DNA of 64,000 bases from Breviolum minutum Mf 1.05b.01 (lineage: Eukaryota > Sar > Dinophyceae > Suessiales > Symbiodiniaceae), in the NCBI GenBank assembly GCA_000507305.1, contig DF240144.1:1-64000 (forward strand). Reading direction: 5' to 3'. Position 1 is the first letter of the stretch. Each line of letters opens with the position of its first letter. Below, piece by piece: positions 8,410 to 18,809 of this stretch. The position numbers and the translations under genes were made by a program. The notes under the pieces were generated by a model, which saw only the letters and a list, made by a program, of their open reading frames with translations, ran no database searches and was not told the DNA's origin.

Positions 8410-9890
8410 ACTCATGCGGTATATTCTATACTTAAAATCACTCTAGGATCCTTGAATATATCAATTGAACATATGTATCATTTTTGCTTATACAACTACG
8501 CATATATCTGTACACATAGTGGGATGTCCCCCTTCCCAAAAAAAGTGACTACAAGCATGAGCACAATTACCACGAATGTTTTGTAGGTGATACGTCTTAT
8601 CTGCAACTACTGACTAATACTGCAAAGGGGGACAACCCAATAGGTAATCAAATATAGATATAACATATTTGATCTATATAGGTATATATGTATATATAAA
8701 TCTATTTCATGATCGTAGTGTACATGTACCCAAAAGAAAAACATCAGATTTCCACTCATTTCAAAAAGGCGCCAAGTCAACATCCCCAAATCACTGGTGT
8801 CTCCTGAAGGAGTGATTGCGGTGAGTCATATTGCCGTAGGAGTCCAGAAACACCTGACAAATCCACGGCAAAAAAACCCTTGGCTGACATTCCATGGGAA
8901 TTCCTGATTGTTTCATTGGGATTCCTATAGTGGGATATAATAAAACACCATAACAAAGGGTAGTAGAACCCCGAAAAAACAACCTGACCAACCAGGGTTT
9001 TTTCAGAAAAATCACCTGACGTTTTGTTGACCCCTTGAAAGTTGTGAAGTGTCTGGCTGCCACAAATCGGCCACAAAAAGACAAATACTTCAATAAAGTC
9101 ACATAAGAAACCCGAAATCCTCATCATACTCAGCCAAAGGACCATGAAAGAACAGTCTAAAACTGTATTTTACCTATCAAATATGTAATCCACAAAAGTT
9201 TAATTGTTGGCCATTGGCTGAGTCAGCCATAATTTAACAGGGGAACACATCTTCAATCGATTCATGTTCCATTGCCAGATTACCCCAAAGTGTATCTCGT
9301 TCCATGAAATCCTGCTTTGATCAACAAAAGGGTAACATGTGTTTATTTCAAGGCTACGTCTAAGCAAACTCACCTTCAAAACCCTTGTGTTTGTTACTTT
9401 GCTGATGATTTTCTTAGATTCGCTTAAAAACTGTCTCCCCAAATTCTGGCATGGTTCAATGGTGATTTACCATCGTCAAATCCGTAAAAAAGTCATCTTA
9501 AACAAACACACAGTGTTTGTTTCGCCGGGAGGGCGTACTCATAAAAACTGGACCGCCAAAATAATAGGTGAAAACTTCAGGTCAATGTACCTCTTGAAGT
9601 CCCAAAAACGATCTTAAATTCATAGAAAACACCCCCAAGAAAATGCAGATTCCAAAAAGAAACCGGTGGATAGTGAAGGTTTCTAAAGATCCCTTATTCA
9701 ATTAGTATAATCATCCATCATGAGTATTTTCCTACTGCACCGCACGGTGTGTGCAGGGACCAAAATGTTCCCAACTAAATTTGGTAGGATAATCCCTTGA
9801 CCCCCAAACAATGACTACAGCTATAGTTTATTTAATTCTTCGTTATTTCAAGTCAATTCTTTCAAAATCCAGTCATTAATGACGTCCAAA
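8410..9890. other. AT-rich spacer
   Basis: No gene or complete palindrome seen. Short TA-rich tracts lie near 8680-8700. The words aacccttggctgacattcca at about 8878 recur at about 62217. Confidence 0.4.
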
Positions 9891-9896
9891 ACGGGT

Positions 9897-10011
9897 TACA
9901 CTCCCTGAAACTGACATAAGTAGCACCTGAAAATAGGCCATCCCAAAAGGAAACTCGTATTCCAAGCAACCATTTTCAGGTGCGAAAATCGCTGCTAGTT
10001 TCAGGGAGTTA
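9897..10011. repeat. PAL-D palindromic element
   Basis: tacactccctgaaactgac pairs with ctagtttcagggagtta. The subterminal words gcacctgaaaatagg and ccattttcaggtgcg also pair. Confidence 0.8.
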
Positions 10012-10024
10012 GTAAACCAAAACG

Positions 10025-10124
10025 GGGGTTTTGTCCACCGAAAACGCCCATTTTGGCCACGGTCGCCGTCTCTTGGGGTCCGCGACAGGGAACTCCCACC
10101 ATTTCTTCCAGTTCGGACCAAGGC
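10025..10124 (-). CDS. Candidate internal exon, unknown protein
   Basis: A short unique island squeezed between PAL-D and PAL-L. The minus strand reads ccccaag then gcc, and a coherent frame (SELEEMVGVPCRGPQETATV and a Gly-rich continuation). An AG acceptor followed by G is present at 10125-10126. No clear donor. A second frame is also open, so the call is tentative. Confidence 0.3.
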
Positions 10125-10160
10125 CTTGGGGCAAAAGACCCAAAATCAAGCCATTTAATT

Positions 10161-10315
10161 CATGGGAATTTAAGCTACCCTCCCCAAAGCTACCCCCCCA
10201 AGAAATAAGGCCTTATTAAGGGACAACTAACCATTGGTTTTCCTTAATAAGGCCTTATTAGGGGCTTATTTCTTGGGGGGGGTGGCATTGGGGGGGGTTA
10301 CCTTAAATTCCCATG
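10161..10315. repeat. PAL-L long hairpin element
   Basis: Nearly full-length palindrome: catgggaatttaagctaccc is mirrored by gggttaccttaaattcccatg. The inner arms ccccccaagaaataaggcct and aggggcttatttcttggggg close on ccattggttttcc. About 150 bases could fold into one hairpin. Confidence 0.85.
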
Positions 10316-11218
10316 ACATTTGAACCATGGTTGTTTAGGGTATGTAGGGGATTAAACCGACCAGTTTATTTGTGGGGATGGAAGTATACCTTTATAAAGA
10401 TCCCTATTAACATCATATTAAATCCCTATTAAACCTACCAGGATTTCAAGGGAAAGTAAGAGGTTTTGGTTCTTCTTTAGGAGCAACATGTTTTAGGTCC
10501 CAAAACACATTGGGAGGTCTTTTTATTGGAAAACACGAAACATCTACAAGGTCACTAGTTGGTGGTTGAGTCACCTGTTTGAAAAAAAATACGAGTCACA
10601 TTGGAGGATCATGTCCCCAAGGTTTTGGTGAACATGTTTTTTTTTGTTTAACTACCGAAGGTAGAACAGAAAGGGTTAGTTGGTGGTTGATGTTGGTGTT
10701 TTTTGAAACCATTTCCCAAATGATTCAACTGTATGGATTATGTACCTACATGAAAGGTGAACAATGGCTACATGAACAAGGGAAAATGGCTTCATACATG
10801 GTTCACATTCGGCGCATCTGGGTTTTGCGGTACCCAAGTGCGCCACGTTCAAAAACCTTCTTACTTCATAAAATCCTGGTTGTTTACTAGGGATCCTTAT
10901 AATGGAAACACCTCCCTTCCGTTCGAGCACCAGCTATGAGTTACATTTTGTTTAGCTTTGCCACGTACCATGACCCGAAATCGTTTGGAAACAAAAAAAA
11001 TGCAGCTTCCATGATCAAAAATCAAAACCCAAAGAATCCAAACACCTCTTGATCAAATGGGATTTTTTCAGGTTCCAATCCCATTTTTAGCATAGGCTTC
11101 GCTGTGGAATCCCTTTCCACTCGGAGATACCTGGATCTTAAGGGCAACACTGTTGAACGGCGTGCAAGCTTCATCATGGTTTGAATATACCATCCATGGA
11201 TCCCCTGGGGTTGAGATG

Positions 11219-11318
11219 TACTGGTTGTTTAATAAGGATCCTTATAATGTTTTTTTTAAATCCCCACATAACTAGGTATAGTATAATCCCCTATATTTCA
11301 TACCCTAAACAACCAATT
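11219..11318. repeat. PAL-K element
   Basis: tactggttgtttaataaggat at the left, taaacaaccaat at the right, with the family core agtataatcccctata. Related copies at 11468, 17595, 20850, 32098, 45697 and 53231. Confidence 0.65.
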
Positions 11319-11467
11319 TGTGTCAAAAATTGTAGCCTCTTTTGTTCACCTGTTCGTCAAACAACCTAAGTGAAAGGGACCATCAACCAGCAGGTAGATT
11401 TCGGCACGTCTCCAATGTGTTTTTCATTGCTCAAGTCAACTACGAAAAAAAAACATCCTACTTTCCA

Positions 11468-11567
11468 GTATACTGGGTGGTTAAAAGGGATCCTTATATT
11501 GGCTTATTAAAATCCCCATATAATTGGGTAGTATAATCCCCTATATAATCCAACCAACTAGGGTATT
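11468..11567. repeat. PAL-K element
   Basis: tatactgggtggttaaaagg with core gtagtataatcccctatata; the right arm aaccaactagggta is divergent. Confidence 0.55.
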
Positions 11568-11651
11568 TTCGTGGTTCAAGCGACGTATCTGCCGGAGGTA
11601 GTTCTCCATCGCTCTTCTTATCCGCATCTTCTGACTTCTTATCCGCATCAC
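11567..11651 (-). CDS. Candidate exon encoding an Asp/Lys-rich segment
   Basis: The minus strand has ccatattacccag (AG at 11652-11653), then G, then a frame reading DADKKSEDADKKSDGELPPA. The exon contains a near-perfect 21-base duplication (gatgcggataagaag twice). An alternative frame (Arg-rich) is also open. It resembles other charged minus-strand islands at 12.8, 13.8 and 18.2 kb and may belong to one gene. Confidence 0.35.
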
Positions 11652-11972
11652 CTGGGTAATATGGAAGATGCTTCCTTGGGAGTGTTGATGTAAGTTGATG
11701 TTTCTGGCCAAGTTATAATATATATATATATTTCACCAACCTAGATTTCCCTTACTAAACCACCATTTGGGGGGGGATTCCATAAGCTATTTCATGGAAC
11801 CTAAATACTATGCGTTTTGGAGGTGATTGGACACCCTAATCATCATCTGACAAGGTGATCGGATCCCTACAAATGGAACTTCAAGAAAAAACTACTTCTT
11901 CCAACATCCTCCTTCCAGATTTTTTTTTTTGAAAACTTTGTTGGAGACTTCAAAGGCGTCTGGCAAACTATA

Positions 11973-12053
11973 TGGCTTCCCAAATGCTCCATGTAGTGGT
12001 AGATTTACTGATGTGTACCGTAAATTTCCAGTGCCCATGGAGCATTTGGGATT
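11973..12053. repeat. PAL-A variant with aaatgctccatg ends
   Basis: ttcccaaatgctccatg is mirrored by catggagcatttggga. The copy at 26112-26207 has the same ends and intact PAL-A arms. Confidence 0.7.
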
Positions 12054-12494
12054 GTGATAATAATTCCTAAACTCTAATAACCAACCCTTGGTCCCCAAAT
12101 TTGGTCGTGATACTAGCTGGCTGTGAAAAAAAACGGAAGCTCTGTCCCGCTAAAAATGAAGAGCTTATGGGTTGGGGTCTAAGATACTCCCAATGTGCAC
12201 CACAAATTTGCAGCTACATGGAGGATGGGCCCCCACATTGTAAATGGTTAGTTAAGTGACACAACCAAGCCATTTCCAGCTAGACTAATCCTATTCTGGG
12301 GACCTACTACCCATAGTTATTAACAGCAGTTATTAACCACTTACAAGTCATGGGATGATCCTACAAGTACTCACGAAGAAAAAACTGTATGTATATCAAC
12401 ATTTGTTGGCTTATACAAAGAAAAACACACTTCCACAAAAATGCCTTTTTCTTTGAAAGGTACGGGGTCGTAAAACGCTCCAGAAAACTCTCAC

Positions 12495-12579
12495 GTCACT
12501 GTATCACTTTCATGGCACACGCTAGTGTTAATTACAGTGGTTTGATCAAGGTTCGAGGGATTTGTTGGCAATCCAGGCT
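12495..12579 (-). CDS. Candidate internal exon with both splice sites
   Basis: The minus strand reads ccctaacag (AG at 12580-12581), then a frame GLPTNPSNLDQTTVINTSV and more, then a consensus-like donor gtgag directly after position 12495. It is about 85 bases long and unique in the window. Protein family unknown. This is the best splice-site pair seen in the window. Confidence 0.4.
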
Positions 12580-12792
12580 CTGTTAGGGAACCATAGGAAA
12601 CCTTGGGAAGTAGCTGGATGAAAATAGCACCCGAATATCATACCCCAAACAGCCCCAAATACAAAACATCAGTAGACATTTGAAAAGTCTAGGTTTTCTC
12701 TCATTCACGACTCAAAGTCGCTTCTGATTCCTGACTCAAACTCCTCAATCCAAAAACGAACAAAAGCTGCTCAACAAAACTGAGTTGTGAGC

Positions 12793-12832
12793 CATCTTTG
12801 TCCTTCTCCTTTTTTTCTTTCTTCTCCTTTTG
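12793..12832 (-). CDS. Candidate micro-exon, Lys/Glu-rich (KEKE-type)
   Basis: The minus strand reads a pyrimidine-rich tract, gtccag (AG at 12833-12834), then QKEKKEKKEKDKD, followed by a possible GC donor (gctcac). Similar Lys/Glu/Asp islands occur on the same strand at 13738-13783 and 18197-18273. Confidence 0.35.
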
Positions 12833-13297
12833 CTGGACAAAAAAACAACAGAATCTATAGCTTGTCTGTCTTGGGAAACCAGTCTCAGTCATCAGTACAC
12901 CAGGGTCAAAGTAGATGTCACACTTACCTTGTATTGGTTTATTTAGGTATTAATCATCCTTCTGGCGACACCGGGAAACAAAAAACACAACAGAATCTAT
13001 GTTGGCTTGTCTTGTCCCTTCTTTTCAGTCATCGATGACCCTTGCATCCCTATATCCGTCCAGGCTGTTATACCTCCTGAGGTGAAGGGATTTTGGGATA
13101 TGATCTATGGGTCCAAAAAGGAGTTCTCAGTTCTTGTCTTTGGATATCTATAGGGAATAGTCTGGGATGAGTTCTCCCCCAAAAAAAATCTCAACTGCAA
13201 TGTTCACCTGCTCACCTTCAACGAACCAAAGGTGGTTTTTGGAAAATAAAGATTTGGGTTGTTCTATTTCACCAGCTTTCAGCTTTCATTGCCTATA

Positions 13298-13390
13298 GGA
13301 TCCATGGGACTGGTATATATACCTACATGAAAACCATAAGTAATGAACCAAATGTATAGTAAATATACCATACCATTGGATGCGTCATGG
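13298..13390. repeat. PAL-A element, imperfect
   Basis: ggatccatgggactggtata and atatacctacatg at the left; agtaaatataccata and a degraded ccattggatgcgtcatgg at the right. Confidence 0.55.
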
Positions 13391-13737
13391 GTTCTTAAGG
13401 ATTGACCGCCAGGATGGTTGATGTTATATATCAGGACGAGCTCCCAACCCATCCCAAACGACAACTAACTCCGAAAGATATCCAGTGATACCCGATGTGG
13501 AGATGTTTCACAAAATCATGTCTACCAACAAACGGATCAAAGACATCAGGATAGGTATGACTGCCCGGATCTGTATAGGCCTGGTAGATTTCTTTTTAGA
13601 GTATATATAGATGTGTTTTTATCTTTTCAAGAACATATCCTCTCCCAAAGGTACTTTTGAGTCAATGATTTTCCGAACGTCCCTTTTGGTCGGTCCCATG
13701 TGATCGTTTCAGGTTTTCGGTTTCGTTGGCGTCACGC

Positions 13738-13783
13738 CTTCTTTTCCTTTTCGTCCGTGTCCTTCTTTTCATCCTTTTCTTTC
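13738..13783 (-). CDS. Candidate micro-exon, Lys/Glu-rich
   Basis: The minus strand has cccag (AG at 13784-13785) followed by G, then KEKDEKKDTDEKEKK, then gcgtga, a possible GC donor of the kind dinoflagellates use. The length of 46 bases is short. Composition matches the islands at 12.8 and 18.2 kb. Confidence 0.35.
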
Positions 13784-14228
13784 CTGGGCTTGGTATCAGG
13801 AAGCATGGAACCAATGTGGTGGAGCAACCATTAAAACCCCGAGTTTTACTACTGATTTTGAGGATGGTTCAACCAAACGCTCCTCATTTAGGTGGGGAAA
13901 ATACATCACCCCCTGACAAATCCTTAGCTCTCTCGCTCCCCCTGGCGAACTCACAATTTATCATTTAAATAACTTATAGGTTTCCTAAAAGAAAGGGGGT
14001 CCAAGAAAAGGGGAGGAACTGGGAATCCTAGGGTTTCTGGGGAAGATTGGGGATTGGACACCCCCCAAAAAATCGATAAAACAAAATTACTTTACTTCGA
14101 GTGATCCCCACCATGAAATTTCAAAACAGCCACGTTAGATTTTATGTCAGCCTGATCGGGTCAGGTGAGGGTAGACATAAACCTATCTCCTGAAATACTC
14201 TTAACTTCGCAGACTGACTGGAAGCAAT

Positions 14229-14712
14229 TTTTCTGACAGTCTTTCTGACATATCTTTTGACATTCTTTCTGACATATCTTCCGACATTCCTTCTGACATA
14301 TCTTTTGACATTCTTTCTGGCATATCTTCTGACATGTCTTCTCACATGTTTTCTGACATATCTTTTGACATGACATATCTTCTGGCATTCTTTCTGACAA
14401 ATCTTTTGACATTCTTTCTGACATATCTTCTGACATTCTTTCTGACATATCTTTTGACATTCTTTCTGACAAATCTTCTGACATGTCTTCTGACATTCGT
14501 TCTGACATATCTTTTGACATTCCTTCTGACATATCTTCTGACATTCTTTCTGACAAATCTTTTGACATTCTTTCTGACAAATCTTTTGACATTTGTTCTG
14601 ACACATCTTTTGACATTCTTTCTGACAAATCTTCTGACATTTGTTCTGACATACCTTTTGACATTCTTTCCGACATATCTTCTAACATTCTTTGTGACAT
14701 ATCTTTTGATAC
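14229..14712. repeat. Satellite array, 24-bp unit built from two 12-mers
   Basis: About 20 copies of ctgacatatctt + ttgacattcttt with single-base variants. Because 24 is divisible by 3, five of six frames stay open: repeating LTFFLTYL and SDISFDIL on plus; MSKDMSER, VRKNVKRY and CQKICQKE on minus. Long frames here reflect the repeat, not genes. The same motif recurs at 15968-16045 beyond the gap. Confidence 0.9.
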
Positions 14713-14816
14713 CAGTAGTACCGCACAAGGCGGTGGCGGAAGTTTCAAGAATAGGAAACGTATAGGAGAGATTGGTTGTTGTGAATCACAGATGTCAGCT
14801 CAAAAACACTGACCAT

Positions 14817-14939
14817 TAGTCAGTTAACTGGCTAACTGACAAAATGACTGATTGACTAACTGATTAACTGACTAGTTGCCTAAGTGAGGAACTGACTTAT
14901 TGATTTACTGACTGACTGACTGACTGACTGACTGACTGA
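14817..14939. repeat. Degenerate, then perfect (TGAC)n microsatellite
   Basis: actgacta/actgatta variants give way to uninterrupted ctga repeats that run straight into the assembly gap. Confidence 0.85.
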
Positions 14940-15487
14940 NNNNNNNNNNNNNNNNNNNNNNNNNNNNNNNNNNNNNNNNNNNNNNNNNNNNNNNNNNNNN
15001 NNNNNNNNNNNNNNNNNNNNNNNNNNNNNNNNNNNNNNNNNNNNNNNNNNNNNNNNNNNNNNNNNNNNNNNNNNNNNNNNNNNNNNNNNNNNNNNNNNNN
15101 NNNNNNNNNNNNNNNNNNNNNNNNNNNNNNNNNNNNNNNNNNNNNNNNNNNNNNNNNNNNNNNNNNNNNNNNNNNNNNNNNNNNNNNNNNNNNNNNNNNN
15201 NNNNNNNNNNNNNNNNNNNNNNNNNNNNNNNNNNNNNNNNNNNNNNNNNNNNNNNNNNNNNNNNNNNNNNNNNNNNNNNNNNNNNNNNNNNNNNNNNNNN
15301 NNNNNNNNNNNNNNNNNNNNNNNNNNNNNNNNNNNNNNNNNNNNNNNNNNNNNNNNNNNNNNNNNNNNNNNNNNNNNNNNNNNNNNNNNNNNNNNNNNNN
15401 NNNNNNNNNNNNNNNNNNNNNNNNNNNNNNNNNNNNNNNNNNNNNNNNNNNNNNNNNNNNNNNNNNNNNNNNNNNNNNNNNNNNNNN
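14940..15487. other. Assembly gap, 548 N
   Basis: Undetermined bases. The gap begins inside the (TGAC)n tract and ends at the first base of a 94-bp tandem unit, so it most likely hides more tandem repeat. Its true length is unknown. Confidence 0.95.
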
Positions 15488-15705
15488 AATGTGCTTTTCG
15501 CCACAGCGGCGTGCAATTTTTCGACATGTAAACTTCAAAAAGTGGTCCTAAACTGAGGTGTTAAGCACATTTTCACTTGCAAATGTGCTTTTCGCCACAG
15601 CGGCGTGCACTTTTTCGACACGTAAACTTCAAAAAGTGGTCCGAAACTGAGGTGTTAAGTACACTTTCACTTCAAAATGTGCTTTTCCCCACAGCAGCTT
15701 GCAAT
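15488..15705. repeat. Tandem array, about 94-bp unit
   Basis: atgtgcttttcgccacagcg starts at 15489, about 15583 and (decayed) about 15677. Each unit also carries aacttcaaaaagtggtcc and actgaggtgttaag. At least 2.3 copies are visible and more may lie in the gap. Confidence 0.8.
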
Positions 15706-15967
15706 TTTTGATTTCTCTGCTGACCACATGACTCCGCACCCGCCGCTTTAACAGGCCTACTTTTCGAGTGACCCGACACACAAATCATTGAAAAAACGCA
15801 GCAATTCGTGACTTCTCTAACATTTGGTGCGGATGTATCTTCTTTCACTTGACTTTCGCACTATTGCATCTTCTGTCAACTGACTTGACTACTCTACTGC
15901 TGTGCTTTTCATCTGCTTTTCAACTCTCCATATTGTCGGAAGTTTCTATTTAAACTTCCTTCGATTA

Positions 15968-16045
15968 TTTGTGACATATCTTCTGACATTCTTTTTGACA
16001 AATCTTTTGACATTCTTTTTGACATATCTTCTGGCATATCTTCTG
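15968..16045. repeat. Second block of the 24-bp satellite
   Basis: gtgacatatcttctgacatt and related units, the same monomers as 14229-14712, here about three units long. Confidence 0.8.
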
Positions 16046-16345
16046 ATCGCGGTTGAGGTCCGGCGCGCCACACTGAACTCACATGCTCGCAGTTGAGGTC
16101 CGGCGCGCAACACTGACCTCGTATGATCGCGGTTGAGGTCCGGCGCGCAACACTGGCCGCGCAGCATCTCGGTTGAGGTCCGGCGCACAACACTGGCCTC
16201 ACAGGATCCCGGTTGAGGCCCGGCACGCCACACTGGACTCACAGGATCGCGGTTGAGGTCCGGCACGCCACACTGAACTCACACAATCGCGGTTGAGGTC
16301 CGGCACGCCACACTGAACTCACACAATCGCGGTTGAGGTCCGGCG
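16046..16345. repeat. Minisatellite, 40-bp unit, about 7.5 copies
   Basis: Unit atcgcggttgaggtccggca followed by cgccacactgaactcacaca. Copies at 16246 and 16286 are exactly 40 bases apart. 40 is not divisible by 3, so an open minus frame cycles through three peptide readings (RAGPQPR, CRTSTAI, PDLNRD). Confidence 0.9.
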
Positions 16346-16405
16346 CAAGAGAGGGACGAGGAGGAAGAAGAAGAAGAAGAAGAAGAGGAGAAGGACGAGG
16401 ACAAG
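16346..16405. repeat. Purine-rich (GAA/GAG)n tract
   Basis: The plus strand is almost pure purine, gaggaagaagaagaagaag then gaggacaag. One plus frame gives a Glu-rich run ending EKDEDKLT and a stop. Low complexity, not called as a gene. Confidence 0.7.
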
Positions 16406-16502
16406 CTGACATAAAATCTAACAACCCTCACCTGACAGGTGGGGAACAAGGTTGTCATGAAGGACACATTACAGGGTGGCCCCGGAAAACCAGTTCTTTT
16501 CG

Positions 16503-16712
16503 TAGGGGCCCATAACTCCATTGATAGGGGTGAAGTAACCCCAGTTACTCATCTATAAAGTCCATTATAGGGGTTACAACATGCTATTCCCACCCCATTT
16601 ATAACTCTTGGGGATAGGTGAAATAACCCCATTTATTGGGGCCAGTTACCCCAGTAGGGATAGGTGAAACAAAAACAACATTTATAACGATCCTAGGGGC
16701 CCACCTTGTACA
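16503..16712. repeat. PAL-J element, possibly double
   Basis: gtaggggcccataactcc at the left and cctaggggcccaccttgtac at the right, with several ggtgaaataaccccat words between. It is longer than other copies, suggesting an internal duplication. Confidence 0.55.
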
Positions 16713-16975
16713 ATCAGTTCAGGTGCTGTTTGTTGGCACCCCAAACATCACATCACCCAAAGCGGAAAAATCCGGCAGTAGAACAAACATATTCACAAAC
16801 ATACTCTGGTTTTGGGGCGCTTTCAACGAATCAAAAAACAAAAAGACATAGAACCCATTAAACATCAATCGTTGTTTTTGTTGCGCTTTTAGCCCTCAAA
16901 AAAGTTTCTGAACATGTTTTTTACTTCCCACCTCCCAGTCCGAAATTGAATCACCACCATGGACATCCAGGCGGC

Positions 16976-17062
16976 AAACTCGATTTGCTTCTTGAATGCT
17001 TGGAAAAAGTTTCAAAAAATATCCCCAATGGTGAGTTTGATGGTGATTTTCATCCCATGGAA
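16976..17062. repeat. Dispersed repeat S, copy 2
   Basis: cgatttgcttcttgaatgct, ttggaaaaagtttcaaaa, atggtgagtttgatggtgat and cccatgg in the order of the other two copies. Confidence 0.6.
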
Positions 17063-17139
17063 CTTTGAGTAAAAAAATCACAAAGAAAAAACACAACAAC
17101 TATCAACAACTCCAAGATTATTTTTTTGAAAGACCCTAC

Positions 17140-17280
17140 TGGGATGTCCATGGTACTTAGTACATGGACTATAACCCCTAGGTTGTTTACGTCATTTACG
17201 TCTCCGCTAAATAGGTGAAAAAAACAATGTACTAACGTTCGTTGTGATCTCTTCCAGCCGGACACCCTAGTAGACATCCA
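17140..17280. repeat. PAL-H element
   Basis: gggatgtccatggtacttag at the left; accctagtagacatcc at the right; core taacccctaggtt. Related: 32310, 44906, 59375, 60397. Confidence 0.5.
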
Positions 17281-17328
17281 GGCGAATACCACAGCAGGTG
17301 AGCCTTTCTCTTGAGAGTGTATCGACTT

Positions 17329-17506
17329 TCAGGGATCACGGGGCATCGCCTTCAGCAGGTTGTGAGTGGCCATTGTGTGCTGAAGGGATGAGCTACCCAA
17401 GCTTGTGGCAATGTTCTGTGGAAGGTTGGCCTCGTCACAGTGCTCGATATGGTAGCCGTGGGCCACCATTAGCACATGCCGTGGCCAGCTGCTCTGGCCA
17501 GCCGCC
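17329..17506 (-). CDS. Candidate exon, unknown protein
   Basis: A GC-richer island whose minus strand is open for 58 codons before a stop. It reads VLMVAHGYHIEHCDEANLPQ, a Ser/Leu linker and QHTMATHNLLKAMPRD. Possible acceptor ctggccag near 17493 and donor gtgatc near 17340. A plus-strand frame here is also open but looks less like protein. No family recognised. Confidence 0.35.
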
Positions 17507-17594
17507 ATTGATCACATTGGTGACTCACACCCAGTAAAGATTGGCTCGCTAGTGCCCTCACATTCACATTTGAGCCACGAAAGAAACCCTCTTA

Positions 17595-17690
17595 CTTTCC
17601 ATTATACTGGTTGATTAAGGGATCCTTATGATGGCTTATTGTAATAAATTGGGAGTATAATCCCCTATATACAGTAACAGTAAATAGCCA
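17595..17690. repeat. PAL-K element
   Basis: ctttccattatactggttga, ttaagggatccttatgatgg and agtataatcccctatata in family order; right arm poorly preserved. Confidence 0.55.
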
Positions 17691-17999
17691 GGGTTTTTTC
17701 ATTGCTCATTATTTCCTTGTGGTTGCACCGGCTGTGAAACATATTATGACTGTCCAGGAATGCCTCGCACACATCCCTGCCCGCAGGATTTCGGTGGCAC
17801 CCCCCCAAAAGATCCTAAAAAAAGGCCATATTAGAGGTGATGGTGGTTAATGACCCCTCAATATCCTTAATAATTTCATTCATGATGGTATAACGGATAT
17901 GATAAATAACACTCAAAAGGATTCCCATGATGATATATTAACAACTGGACCTGTAGGTCCAAATATCTACGATCGCTGGGCCCGGAGTCAATCGTTATA

Positions 18000-18110
18000 A
18001 ATGGAGTTATAACCGCTCCTTTGAAATGTAAATGGGTTTCACTGGGGTTAGAACCCCTATAAGTGGAGTTATAACCCTACTAGTAGCTGGTAGAGACCCA
18101 CCTTGCAGGA
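18000..18110. repeat. PAL-J-related element
   Basis: tataaatggagttataacc twice in mirrored context, ending agacccaccttgcag. Confidence 0.5.
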
Positions 18111-18196
18111 ACATACAGTGTTTTGTCTACAAGCGTGGCAAGGCCATGTGCTACCAAACCATACATGCATAAATACATGGATTTCTTGTAGATGCA

Positions 18197-18273
18197 ACCC
18201 AGTTTCTTTTCTTTCTTCTCATCCTTTTCCTTCTTCTCTTTCTCTTTCTTCGCGTAGTTCTTGTTGTGACCAC
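18197..18273 (-). CDS. Candidate exon, Lys/Glu-rich (KEKE-type)
   Basis: The minus strand has the strong acceptor ttcttttgtttcgtttgcag (AG at 18274-18275) followed by G, then NKNYAKKEKEKKEKDEKKEK and KL. A possible donor gttgca follows. It is the most upstream of the charged minus-strand islands and the first candidate exon of a minus-strand gene reaching to about 6.1 kb. The protein is unknown; KEKE stretches are common in many proteins. Confidence 0.4.
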
Positions 18274-18775
18274 CTGCAAACGAAACAAAAGAACCATTAA
18301 TAAAAGTGCTGCGAAACTCTCATCAAAACAAAACACCTGCAAACTCTCATGTATTACCCTCCTGGGAACAAACTAACATCTCCTGTGATGGTGCTAAAAC
18401 CATGGGATAATAATGGGATTTCAACTACCAACATCAGCTAGTTAGCTGGATTTCTGAACCATCAAAAGTATTACCATACATTTTAGCATTTGCTTATTGA
18501 CCCCTGGAAACCCCTCAAAACTTCCAACTAAAATGCCGCAGGAAAACATCCAAATCCCTCTCCCTGAAACCATCCAACCCCCACCTCCCAGCCGGCCAAA
18601 TTCATCGGTGCGTACCTGTACTTGCCAAACATCAGGTGATCAAAACCCATGTTCATCTCAGGTGATGAAAAACACCATTTGGGGGAAAATTACCATAAAC
18701 TACTATAGAATACCTATAGGCAAAACTTTAGGTCCCCAAACGCTAAAGGTTTAATTTTTAGTGAGTTACATCGGC

Positions 18776-18809
18776 ACTGTTCGCGTCGCGTCGTGTTGAC
18801 GCGAACAGT
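18776..18809. other. Perfect GC-rich hairpin
   Basis: actgttcgcgtc and gacgcgaacagt form a perfect 12-bp stem with a 10-base loop gcgtcgtgtt. It is CpG-rich in an otherwise AT-rich area. No terminator or RNA gene recognised around it. Confidence 0.8.

Noticed and set aside
14142-14812. Long open frames rich in Lys/Glu/Met or Leu/Phe on both strands
   Set aside because: They are products of a 24-bp satellite that is open in five frames; no unique coding sequence.
14880-15538. Frames spanning the N gap
   Set aside because: Mostly unknown residues; artefact of translating N.
15721-15967. Possible unique gene right of the 94-bp array
   Set aside because: Only short frames full of stops; no coherent protein or splice pattern.
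16046-16345. CRISPR-like array of 40-bp repeats
   Set aside because: Units are contiguous with no spacers; it is a minisatellite in a eukaryotic context.
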